DNA of 16,187 bases, from assembly GCA_900548365.1 (NCBI GenBank), contig URKM01000044.1, positions 1 through 16,187 on the forward strand, written 5' to 3'. Origin of the DNA: an uncultured Collinsella sp. (GTDB lineage Bacteria; Actinomycetota; Coriobacteriia; Coriobacteriales; Coriobacteriaceae). The notes under the pieces were generated by a model. The model was not told the origin of the DNA, made no database searches, and saw only the letters and a list, made by a program, of their open reading frames with translations. Position numbers and translations under genes: made by a program. Below, piece after piece: positions 5,174 through 11,899 of this stretch. Position 1 is the first letter of the stretch. Every line of letters begins with the position of its first letter.

Positions 5174-7173
5174 AACCCGAACCCGTAATCATCCGCAGGC
5201 GTGCTGTCGATATCGTCGAGTGGCTGCCCCGTCTCGATGGACGCAACGAGGCGCTGCGCCGTGACCGCGCGCGTGGTGCGCTGACCCTGCTGCTTCGCCG
5301 TGCGCGGCTTCCCGGTCGTCTCATCATTGAGGTCTGCGAACGTCGAGGAGAAGTCGAGCGCGGCCTTGGCCTGCGCGAGGTAGTCGCGCACGCGGGCGCT
5401 CACCGCATCGACGGCACGGGCGATGGCCCCCATCGGCTCACGCATGAACGCGTGCACGCGGTCTCGCACGAGCGAGAACAGCGTGCCCTCAGAGCCGTCG
5501 TCGAGGCGCATGCGCGTGCCCATGGTTGCGGCCATGTCCGCCTCGGCGTAGAGGTCGCTGCCGATCTGCCTGCGCTCGCGCTGCACGTTCTCATGCGGAA
5601 TCGTCGACCGCATGAACACATCGGCGGTTGCGAGCACGGTGTAGGCGTCCGCATCCTCGCCCTCGATGGTGACGGTCGGGTTCGCGATGGTCTCCTGTGC
5701 GAGCTTGACGGCGGCGATGCCCTCGCGGAGCTGCTTCTCGCGAGCGGCATTTCGCGCGGCGTCCTTCGCGTTTTCCTCCGCCTGCTCCTTCGCTCGACGC
5801 TCACGATCAGCGACCGCCGCTTCGCGCGCGCTGAGGTTCGCGTTCGCCTTTCGCAGGCGCTTGTTTTCGGCGAGCAACCTCTCGTTCTGGACGTGCAGCT
5901 CTTTGTTCTGCGTGCGCAGTTCCTCGTTACGCTTTTGCAGCCCTTTCGTTCCAAGGTGCTTCTCGCGCGTACCGTCGCTGCGCGTGACGACGTAGGCCTC
6001 GCCCGCGTAGAGGTCGCGGGTGCGCTTCGCTTTGTCGCGCTGCTTCGCTGCCTCCTCGGCTTCACGCTTCGCTTTCGCGGCTTCGGTCTCGGCGCTGTCC
6101 TTGAGGCGCTTCGCCTCGGTTTCGGCGTCGGTCTTGATGGTCTCTGCTGCGGCCTCTGCATCGTCGTGCGTCTGCTGTGATGCTTTTACTTTCGCCTCGA
6201 TTTCAGCTGCGGCCTCTTCGACCTTCTGCGCGATTTCGCGTTCGGCGGTCTGGGCTTTCAGCTCCTCGACGGTCGCGTTCCGGTCGCCGGGATTGCGCTT
6301 GTACGTTCCCGGCTCGTGCGTGTTCCAGCCGAACCCGAAGTCGCGCTTCGTGCGCTCGTGTATCGCCCGGTTCAGCTTGTCTTTGTTCTCGGAGAGCGCG
6401 AACTCGGAGCCGGGGAGCTCGAGCTTCGTCTCGGTCGCCTCGGAGCGCTTCTGCTTCTTGATTTTGCGGCGTCCGTTCTTGAGCCGTGCGTGCTTCGGCC
6501 CCATCTTCGGCGTACCGTCTTCGTTCTTCGCGGCCTTAGTCTCGTCGTCGGTCTCGGAGTTGTTGTCCGTAATGTAAACGCGCTCGGCCTCTGACTCTTC
6601 GAGGGTTTCCGTGCCGTCGGGGCGCAGATAGACGAACTGCTTCTTGACCTGCTTCACCTCGCAGACCGGGACGACGAAACAGTGGACGTGGAAGCGCGAG
6701 GTGCGCTTCTCGCCGGTCTTCGCATCCGTGTAGACGTGCTGCTCGTCGACGTCCGCATACATCGCGATGACGTTCTCCTCGCCGAAGCAGGCGCAGACCT
6801 CCTCTGCCGCAGCATCGGCCCACTTCTCGAAGCGACCGTCTTCGAGCGCCTCGACGGTATTCAGCGCGTCCGGCGCATTCAGGATGATGCCCTGCATGCA
6901 CGTCGGCGTGTTCTGGTTCTTCTCGCCGAGGTCTGCGTCCGTCGGGTAGCCGAGCTCGTCGAGCCGTGCTTCGAGCCGGTCGAACTTCTCCTCAAGCGTG
7001 AGGTTCTTCGTCGGGCCAACCTCAAAATTGAGGTATGTCCGACTTTTGTCAATCTTGCGGTTCGCGTGCCGAATCTGAGGGTCGGCCCTGCGCTCCTTAT
7101 CGTTGTGTCGCAGCCATGCTTTAGCTTGGCTGCGGGACTTGGCTCGGCCATTGTGCCAATTGCCATTCGCCAT
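5170..7173 (-). CDS. MobV/Pre-type relaxase (plasmid mobilization protein)
   Basis: Likely the nicking and strand-transfer enzyme of a mobilizable element. Near the N-terminus RHANRKIDKSRTYLNFEV (residues 35-52) matches the first Mob_Pre motif (H-x-N-R, then ID, R-T, N), and FHVHCFVVPV (161-170) gives the metal-binding H-x-H followed by P-V of the third motif. That motif is split: the preceding DVDE (141-144) is separated from it by about 16 extra residues. From about 310 to 510 the protein is highly charged coiled coil, including a leucine-zipper stretch with heptads ELRTQNK, ELHVQNE and RLLAENK. I choose the ATG at 7173 (MANGNW) with GGAG seven bases upstream, giving 667 residues; an open extension to 7320 would translate the upstream dyads and is unlikely. 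Family placement is firm, the catalytic assignment is inferred. Confidence 0.85.
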   Translation of the reverse strand: MANGNWHNGRAKSRSQAKAWLRHNDKERRADPQIRHANRKIDKSRTYLNFEVGPTKNLTLEEKFDRLEARLDELGYPTDADLGEKNQNTPTCMQGIILNAPDALNTVEALEDGRFEKWADAAAEEVCACFGEENVIAMYADVDEQHVYTDAKTGEKRTSRFHVHCFVVPVCEVKQVKKQFVYLRPDGTETLEESEAERVYITDNNSETDDETKAAKNEDGTPKMGPKHARLKNGRRKIKKQKRSEATETKLELPGSEFALSENKDKLNRAIHERTKRDFGFGWNTHEPGTYKRNPGDRNATVEELKAQTAEREIAQKVEEAAAEIEAKVKASQQTHDDAEAAAETIKTDAETEAKRLKDSAETEAAKAKREAEEAAKQRDKAKRTRDLYAGEAYVVTRSDGTREKHLGTKGLQKRNEELRTQNKELHVQNERLLAENKRLRKANANLSAREAAVADRERRAKEQAEENAKDAARNAAREKQLREGIAAVKLAQETIANPTVTIEGEDADAYTVLATADVFMRSTIPHENVQRERRQIGSDLYAEADMAATMGTRMRLDDGSEGTLFSLVRDRVHAFMREPMGAIARAVDAVSARVRDYLAQAKAALDFSSTFADLNDETTGKPRTAKQQGQRTTRAVTAQRLVASIETGQPLDDIDSTPADDYGFGF

Positions 7174-7207
7174 TTCCTCGCTCCAATCGAATCGTCGCTC
7201 GCAGGTC

Positions 7208-7242
7208 AAAGGCGATGCCCCCGGCAGGGGGGTGTCGCCTTT
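7208..7242. other. Hairpin upstream of the relaxase (candidate oriT part)
   Basis: Arms 7208-7222 (AAAGGCGATGCCCCC) and 7228-7242 form a 15-bp stem with two G-T wobbles and a five-base loop. It lies 35 bases upstream of the relaxase start. MobV-family origins of transfer, such as that of pMV158, consist of dyads just upstream of the mob gene. The nick position cannot be read from the sequence alone. Confidence 0.5.
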
Positions 7243-7248
7243 GCACAT

Positions 7249-7316
7249 ATGCAGGCACCCCATTACAGTTTGAGCCGCCCTTACGGACGGCTCAAACTGT
7301 AATGGGGTGCCTGCAT
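7249..7316. repeat. 29-bp perfect inverted repeat (candidate oriT or element end)
   Basis: Arms 7249-7277 and 7288-7316 are exact reverse complements over 29 bases, starting ATGCAGGCACCCCATTACAG, around a ten-base centre. This is far longer than expected by chance. Its position directly upstream of the relaxase gene suggests an origin of transfer or a relaxase-binding dyad. Alternatives are a resolution or integration site, or two head-to-head ends of an insertion element. Confidence 0.85.
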
Positions 7317-7743
7317 TCAAAGAACGATGGGGAAGCTGGCGGAGTTCGTCGAGGAGGCGTTTGTGGACAAGCTTGGCTAGTCGGCGCGCGGCATCCGTCC
7401 GAAGGGCCTGAGCCTGATGTTCGACCGTGGTCAGGCCTTCAGTTCCGGGGCTGCGACGTCGGATGGTTTACCTGCGGCGACTTCTCGCTTTCATGTGCCG
7501 CGAGGTAATTCAGCGATCACCCCGCTGTGTGGCGGGAGCTCCCGGCAGCAGGTTCATCCGTCGACGACGACCATGACGTCGCCGGTCGCATGCCCGCCCG
7601 CTACCGATGACGCCATCGTCTTCCCATTGTGGAGGCTAAGGACGATCAAAGCTTCAATAATGTGTAATCTTTTACTATCCGAAAAGTTCAAAAACGTGTA
7701 AACTAATTGATACAATAAAACTTAATAACGTGCAGATATAAAT
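7317..7743. other. Gap without recognisable gene
   Basis: Roughly 425 bases. The first part is GC-rich with short open frames on both strands, none with a convincing start, ribosome site or recognisable protein; a 17-codon frame at 7327 ends at a TAG. The last 100 bases are sharply AT-rich and probably carry the promoter of the next gene. The composition step may mark an element boundary or decayed gene remnants. Confidence 0.5.
7687..7716 (+). promoter_or_regulatory. Putative promoter of the DUF4143 ATPase gene
   Basis: Within an AT-rich island, TTCAAA (7687-7692), an 18-base spacer and TACAAT (7711-7716) resemble a sigma-70 promoter. A second TATAAA occurs at 7737-7742. The match is modest. 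Confidence 0.35.
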
Positions 7744-7779
7744 GTGTCCAAGCCTGCGGACACGGGAGCGGAGCCTTTC

Positions 7780-9138
7780 ATGTTTCAGCGAAAGATCTAC
7801 GATAAGCTCTTGGAGTGGAAGTGTAGGAGCGGCGGTTCCACGGCCCTACTTATCGAGGGTGCCCGCCGCGTCGGCAAGTCGACGATTGCTGAAGCGTTCG
7901 CGCAGCGCGAATATGCCTCCTATGTGCTTGTTGATTTTTCCTTGGTGACTGAGGAGTTCAAGCAGGTGTTTCTCGATACGCGCACCGATCTCGAGAGCTT
8001 CTTCTTATATCTTTCCGCGGCGTACGGTGTTGAGCTTAAAGAGCGCGACACGCTTATTATTTTTGACGAGGTGCAGCTCTTTCCACCCGCGCGCGAGTTC
8101 GTCAAACACCTGGTTGCCGATGGACGATACGATTACCTTGAGACTGGATCACTTGTCTCGTTGCGCGCGAACACTAAGGACATCCTTATTCCCTCCGAGG
8201 AGGAGTCGCTGTCCATGGGACCCATGGACTACGAGGAATTTTTGTGCGCCATGGGGGAAAGGCCGCTCGCCCAGCTCATCCGCCGCTCTTTCGATGTCTT
8301 GCGGCCGCTTCCCGATGACTTGCACCGCAAGGCGCTGCGCCTGTGGAATGAATACCTTCTTGTTGGCGGCATGCCCCAAGCCGTTGCCGCATATCAAAGC
8401 AGCCGCGATATGGCGAAGGCGGACCGCGCGAAGCGCCTCGTGCTCAAGCTCTATCGCGAGGATATTGAGAAATACGGGGGTGTTGCCGCAAAGCGTCTAA
8501 AGGCGGTCTTCGATGCTATTCCAGGCCAGCTATCAAAGCATGAGAAGCGTTTGGTATACACACAGGTTGTACCGGGATCGAGATCGCGCGATTACCTCAC
8601 GGCTTTTGCGTGGTTTAGGGAGGCGGCGACGGTAAACCTCTGTACGCTCAGCACCGACCCATCACTTGGCCTTGCGCTGACTGAGGACGAAGCGACCGTA
8701 AAGTGCTATATGGGCGATACCGGCCTGCTCTCAACGATGGCGTTTTCAGCGCCCGAGGAACGTCTGTCCGAAGTCTACCGACAGGTGCTGTTGGGCGATT
8801 CGGGTGTGAACGAGGGCATGCTTGTCGAGAACGCCGTCGCCCAGCAGCTTGTCGCATCGGGGCATGGGCTCTTTTTCTACAGCAAAGCATCGAACGATAA
8901 AGACGAGCGCATGGAGATTGATTTCCTTGTCGTCCGACCGTTTGCAGACGCGGGGGGGAAGCCGCGCGTGACTCCTCTTGAGGTGAAATCGGGCAAGCGC
9001 TACACCACGGTCTCGATGGACAAATTCAAGCGAAAGTTTGGTTCGCGCGTGGGCACTCGCATCATTCTGCATCCCCGCCCGCTTTCGGTTGAGGGCGATC
9101 TGTGGAGGCTGCCTGTCTACATGTGCGGATGCTTGTAG
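7780..9138 (+). CDS. AAA_14/DUF4143 ATPase
   Basis: Predicted cytoplasmic ATPase of 452 residues. The N-terminal AAA domain has Walker A GARRVGKST (27-35), Walker B TLIIFDEVQ (91-99) and an LETGS sensor-like segment near 120-124 (commonly TGS in this family). SLSMGPMDYEEFL (144-155) is the conserved join to the second half, and the C-terminal DUF4143 region ends with EIDFLVV and PLEVKSGK, a pattern like a PD-(D/E)xK nuclease core. The family is widespread in gut bacteria, often as scattered accessory genes, and its function is not established. The ATG at 7780 is chosen because GGAG lies six bases upstream; a GTG at 7744 would add 12 residues. It stands alone, between the relaxase segment and the flavoenzyme gene. 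GC content and codon choice are a little less extreme than in the surrounding chromosomal genes, consistent with acquisition. Confidence 0.88.
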   Translation: MFQRKIYDKLLEWKCRSGGSTALLIEGARRVGKSTIAEAFAQREYASYVLVDFSLVTEEFKQVFLDTRTDLESFFLYLSAAYGVELKERDTLIIFDEVQLFPPAREFVKHLVADGRYDYLETGSLVSLRANTKDILIPSEEESLSMGPMDYEEFLCAMGERPLAQLIRRSFDVLRPLPDDLHRKALRLWNEYLLVGGMPQAVAAYQSSRDMAKADRAKRLVLKLYREDIEKYGGVAAKRLKAVFDAIPGQLSKHEKRLVYTQVVPGSRSRDYLTAFAWFREAATVNLCTLSTDPSLGLALTEDEATVKCYMGDTGLLSTMAFSAPEERLSEVYRQVLLGDSGVNEGMLVENAVAQQLVASGHGLFFYSKASNDKDERMEIDFLVVRPFADAGGKPRVTPLEVKSGKRYTTVSMDKFKRKFGSRVGTRIILHPRPLSVEGDLWRLPVYMCGCL

Positions 9139-9218
9139 CCGGCAACGGCGGACGATCCATCTGCTGCTGCCGTTCTGCTTTATGGTGTACAGTAATTGTG
9201 CAAGATAAGGCACATTCG

Positions 9219-9260
9219 TTGCCCTTCGCGAGAGGAACATTGCTTTTCGCGAGAGGATGA
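9219..9260 (+). repeat. 21-bp tandem repeat in the flavoenzyme leader
   Basis: Two adjacent 21-base units (9219-9239 and 9240-9260) match at 17 of 21 positions and share TTCGCGAGAGGA. Each contains the palindrome TCGCGA, so two dyads are spaced 21 bp, close to two helical turns. The second unit runs into the start region. It may be a regulator site or a chance duplication that also supplies ribosome-site-like GAGAGG. Confidence 0.55.
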
Positions 9261-9271
9261 AAGAGAGAGTC

Positions 9272-11221
9272 ATGGAATCCCAGGCTTACCCGATGCTGTT
9301 CAGCCCCATCAAGGTCGGTACGCAGGAGGTCAGGAACCGCGTGTTCATGCCGCCCGTGTCCACCAACCTGGCCGACCACGGCTACGTCACCGACGCGCTC
9401 GTCGATCACTACACGGCCCGCGCCAAGGGCGGCGTGGGCCTCATCATCACCGAGGTCGTGACCGTCGAGCCCACCTACACCTACCTGCCCGGCGACATGT
9501 GCTGCTATGACGACACCTTCATTCCCGGTTGGGAGAAGCTCGCCTCCGCCGTCCACGAGCACGGCGCTAAGATCCTGCCGCAGCTCTTCCACCCCGCCTA
9601 CATGGCGTTCAACGTGCCCGGTACGCCGCGCCTGATAGCGCCCTCCTTCGTGGGCCCGTCCTATGCCCGCGAGGCGCCGCGCCCCATCACCATCGACGAG
9701 ATCCACGAGCTCACGCGCCAGTTCGGCGACGCCGCCGTCCGCATGCAGAAGGCCGGCACCGACGGCGTCGAGGTCCATGCCGCGCACGCGCACGGCATGC
9801 TCGGCGGCTTCCTCTCGCCGCAGTACAACAAGCGCACCGATGAGTACGGCGGCAGCCTGGATGCGCGCATGCGCTTCCTGCTGGAGGTCATCGCCGAGAT
9901 CCGCGAGCGCTGCGGCAGGGACTTCATCATCGACGTCCGCATCTCCGGCGACGAGTACACCGATGGCGGCCTCACCCTCAACGACATGATCTACGTGTCC
10001 CGCCGCCTCGAGAAGGCCGGCGTCGACATGATTCACGTCTCGGGCGGCACCACCATCAAGCGCGGCTCGGCTATTCCCGCCGCGGGCACCAAGCAGGCCA
10101 GCCACGCCGACCTCTCGCGTGAGATCAAGAAGCACGTGACCATCCCCGTGGCAACCGTGGGCCGTATCAACGAGGCCTGGATCGCCGAGGAGCTCATCGA
10201 GGACGGCGCCGCCGACATCTGCATGATGGGCCGTGCCAACCTGTGCGACGCCGAGTTCTGCAACAAGGCCGCCGCGGGGCGCGCCGAGGAGGTTCGTCCC
10301 TGCATCGGCTGCCTGCGCTGCCTGAACGGCATCATGTTCGGCAAGCCCATCTCCTGCACGGTCAACCCGGACGTCGAGCACGACGAGGCGGGCTTCGAGC
10401 CGGCGACCGAGAAGAAGGACGTGCTCGTCGTTGGCGCGGGTCCGGCCGGCATGGAAGCCGCCTTCATCGCCGCGCAGCGCGGTCACCACGTGGTGCTCGT
10501 GGATAAGCAGGAGGAACCCGGCGGCCAGCTGCGCATCGCGTCGGTGCCGCCGGCGAAGCAGGAGCTCACCCGCGTGATCAAGTACCAGTCCAGCCGCCTG
10601 GCCGACGCCGGCGTCGACGTCCGCATGGGCGTCGAGCTCACGGCCGAGGACATCCAGCGAGACTACGCGGGCTACGAGGTGGTCCTGGCCTATGGCGCCG
10701 AGCCCATCGTCCCCGGCTTCATGACGGGCTTCAAGCAGGTCATGACTGCCGACGACCTGCTGGCCGGTCGAGCCTTCCCGGGTAAGAAGATCGTTATCGT
10801 GGGCGGCGGCTCTGTGGGCTGCGAGACGGCCGACTACCTGGCCCCGCTGGTCAACGACCTCGCGCCGTCCAACCGCGACGTCACACTCATCGAGATGACC
10901 CGCACGCTCGCCGCCAACGAGGGCGGCGCCGGCCGCGCGGTGCTCGTCACGCGCATCCTCGACAAGGGCGTGCACGTGCTCACCGAGGCGAAGCTCACGG
11001 GTGTGACCGAGGACACCATCTCCTACGAGAAGGACGGCGAGGAGCACGTGATCGAGGGCGCTGACACCCTGGTGCTCGCGTTGGGCTACCGCCCCAACAC
11101 CGCGCTCGCCGACGCGCTGGCCGAGGCGGGTTTCACCTGCCATGTGCTGGGCGATTCCAAGCAGTGCGGCAACCTGCGCGACGCCATCGGCGCCGGCTAC
11201 GAGGTGGCTTGCGAGCTGTAG
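9272..11221 (+). CDS. Old Yellow Enzyme / 2,4-dienoyl-CoA reductase-type oxidoreductase
   Basis: NAD(P)H-dependent reductase of activated C=C bonds with FMN, a 4Fe-4S cluster and FAD; relatives include FadH, enoate reductases and bile-acid enzymes BaiCD/BaiH. Visible are the OYE barrel start (LFSPIKVG, VRNRVFMPPVSTN), FLSPQYNKRTDEYGG, the cluster cysteines C344, C347, C350 and C362, a dinucleotide motif VVGAGPAG, and a second VIVGGGSVGCE for NAD(P)H. The 649 residues fit the family. Two details are unusual: the HxxHGY active-site motif reads HAAHAHG, with His apparently in place of Tyr, and the second and third cysteines are two rather than three residues apart. The ATG at 9272 (MESQAYP) matches family starts; the ATG at 9257 has its purine-rich site too close. 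It is a single-gene unit ending in a strong terminator. The substrate cannot be told from sequence. Confidence 0.93.
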   Translation: MESQAYPMLFSPIKVGTQEVRNRVFMPPVSTNLADHGYVTDALVDHYTARAKGGVGLIITEVVTVEPTYTYLPGDMCCYDDTFIPGWEKLASAVHEHGAKILPQLFHPAYMAFNVPGTPRLIAPSFVGPSYAREAPRPITIDEIHELTRQFGDAAVRMQKAGTDGVEVHAAHAHGMLGGFLSPQYNKRTDEYGGSLDARMRFLLEVIAEIRERCGRDFIIDVRISGDEYTDGGLTLNDMIYVSRRLEKAGVDMIHVSGGTTIKRGSAIPAAGTKQASHADLSREIKKHVTIPVATVGRINEAWIAEELIEDGAADICMMGRANLCDAEFCNKAAAGRAEEVRPCIGCLRCLNGIMFGKPISCTVNPDVEHDEAGFEPATEKKDVLVVGAGPAGMEAAFIAAQRGHHVVLVDKQEEPGGQLRIASVPPAKQELTRVIKYQSSRLADAGVDVRMGVELTAEDIQRDYAGYEVVLAYGAEPIVPGFMTGFKQVMTADDLLAGRAFPGKKIVIVGGGSVGCETADYLAPLVNDLAPSNRDVTLIEMTRTLAANEGGAGRAVLVTRILDKGVHVLTEAKLTGVTEDTISYEKDGEEHVIEGADTLVLALGYRPNTALADALAEAGFTCHVLGDSKQCGNLRDAIGAGYEVACEL

Positions 11222-11305
11222 CGCCTCGCGTCGCTTTGGACGAGTCCGCTTCTGCTTGCCAACCTGACGCGTGACGGGCTCGCCTTCCGTCATCTGGGCA
11301 GCATG

Positions 11306-11335
11306 GGGATCCGGCTTTCGAGCCGGATCCCTTTT
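11306..11335 (+). terminator. Terminator of the flavoenzyme gene
   Basis: Eleven-base perfect arms GGGATCCGGCT (11306-11316) and AGCCGGATCCC (11321-11331) close a TTCG tetraloop, a very stable RNA loop, and are followed by TTTT. It lies 85 bases after the stop of the flavoenzyme gene. Confidence 0.92.
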
Positions 11336-11370
11336 CCATACCGTGCGACCGCGGTGCGGGGGCTTTGATA

Positions 11371-11409
11371 GGGCCTCTCGGCTCGCCTTTTCACGCGAGC
11401 CGAGCGCCC
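11371..11409. other. Long hairpin without T-run
   Basis: GGGC and CTCGGCTCGC (11371-11386) pair with GCGAGCCGAG and GCCC (11395-11409), giving about 14 pairs interrupted by a small bulge around an eight-base loop. There is no T-run on either side, so it is not an obvious terminator. It opens a 560-base non-coding stretch (11336-11899) filled with repeats. Confidence 0.5.
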
Positions 11410-11448
11410 GTCTGCAGTCCGGGCTCGCGCCGGCGGCGCTCTGGTGGA

Positions 11449-11575
11449 TTTTCGTGCACTTGGAGGCAGCGAAGCGTTTTCGTGCACTTTTAGGCAGCGG
11501 GCGCCGCCGTTCCGCGGATTTGGCTGCCTTTGGATGCACCAAATCGCTTCGCTGCCTCTAAGTGCACGAAAAACG
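11449..11575. repeat. Four-copy REP-like dyad cluster
   Basis: A unit containing TTTTCGTGCACTT, two variable bases and AGGCAGCG occurs twice on the plus strand (11449-11475 and 11477-11501) and, as reverse complement, once diverged (about 11520-11545) and once well conserved (11541-11575). The outer copies can pair over about 30 bases, enclosing the inner pair. The nested dyad is typical of REP/BIME-type intergenic elements. It contains no gene. Confidence 0.8.
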
Positions 11576-11579
11576 CAAC

Positions 11580-11712
11580 GGCCCAGACGCCCTGCCGCCC
11601 CAGACGCCGCGACGGCCCAGACGTCGCGACGGCCTCGCGGGCCGGACGGCAGCTGCCGCCCAGCCGCCCCAGACGCCGCGACGGCCCGGGCGCCCAGCCG
11701 CCCCGGACGCCG
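11580..11712. repeat. GC-rich degenerate repeat array
   Basis: Very GC-rich DNA with recurring CAGACGCCGCGACGGCCC and related pieces. The longest exact direct repeat is 25 bp, at 11594-11618 and 11663-11687 (offset 69). All frames give low-complexity Pro/Arg/Ala peptides, so I treat it as non-coding. It directly follows the REP-like cluster. Confidence 0.6.
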
Positions 11713-11861
11713 GCGACCGCGGTTCGGGCTGCAACGTGCATCTGGGTGCGCCGGCCTGTGCGCGCGGCGAAGCGCACCCATTTCCTGAGATAGCCTGAGA
11801 TAGTTTTTCGGCGGCATCGCGATGATGGCGAGGCGATGTCGCGTCACGATTCCAAAACAGC

Positions 11862-11870
11862 TGCTACGAT
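11862..11870 (+). promoter_or_regulatory. Putative extended -10 promoter of the HAD gene
   Basis: TGCTACGAT is an extended -10 (TG-n-TACGAT) 30 bases before the start at 11900, leaving room for a leader with the ribosome site. The -35 region is weak. Farther upstream, a perfect CCTGAGATAG tandem pair (11784-11803) is of unknown role. Confidence 0.4.
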
Positions 11871-11899
11871 GCTGCACGTCGAGACAAAAGGGGGAAGCT

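Noticed and set aside
7174..7320. N-terminal extension of the relaxase to 7320
   Set aside because: It would translate through both dyads and lacks a ribosome site, whereas the ATG at 7173 has GGAG at seven bases.
7551..7573. GGTTCATCC ... CGACCA resembling a tRNA 3' end, as a possible att copy
   Set aside because: Length and stem pairing differ from the fMet tRNA end and only short words match; likely chance.
7417..7701. 94-residue plus-strand frame in the gap
   Set aside because: Ser/Thr/Pro-rich, no ribosome site, crosses the composition step; no recognisable product.
9062..11542. 826-residue open frame on the minus strand
   Set aside because: It is the antisense of the well-supported flavoenzyme gene and reflects high GC third positions; the peptide is Gly/Ala/His/Asp-rich with no family motif.
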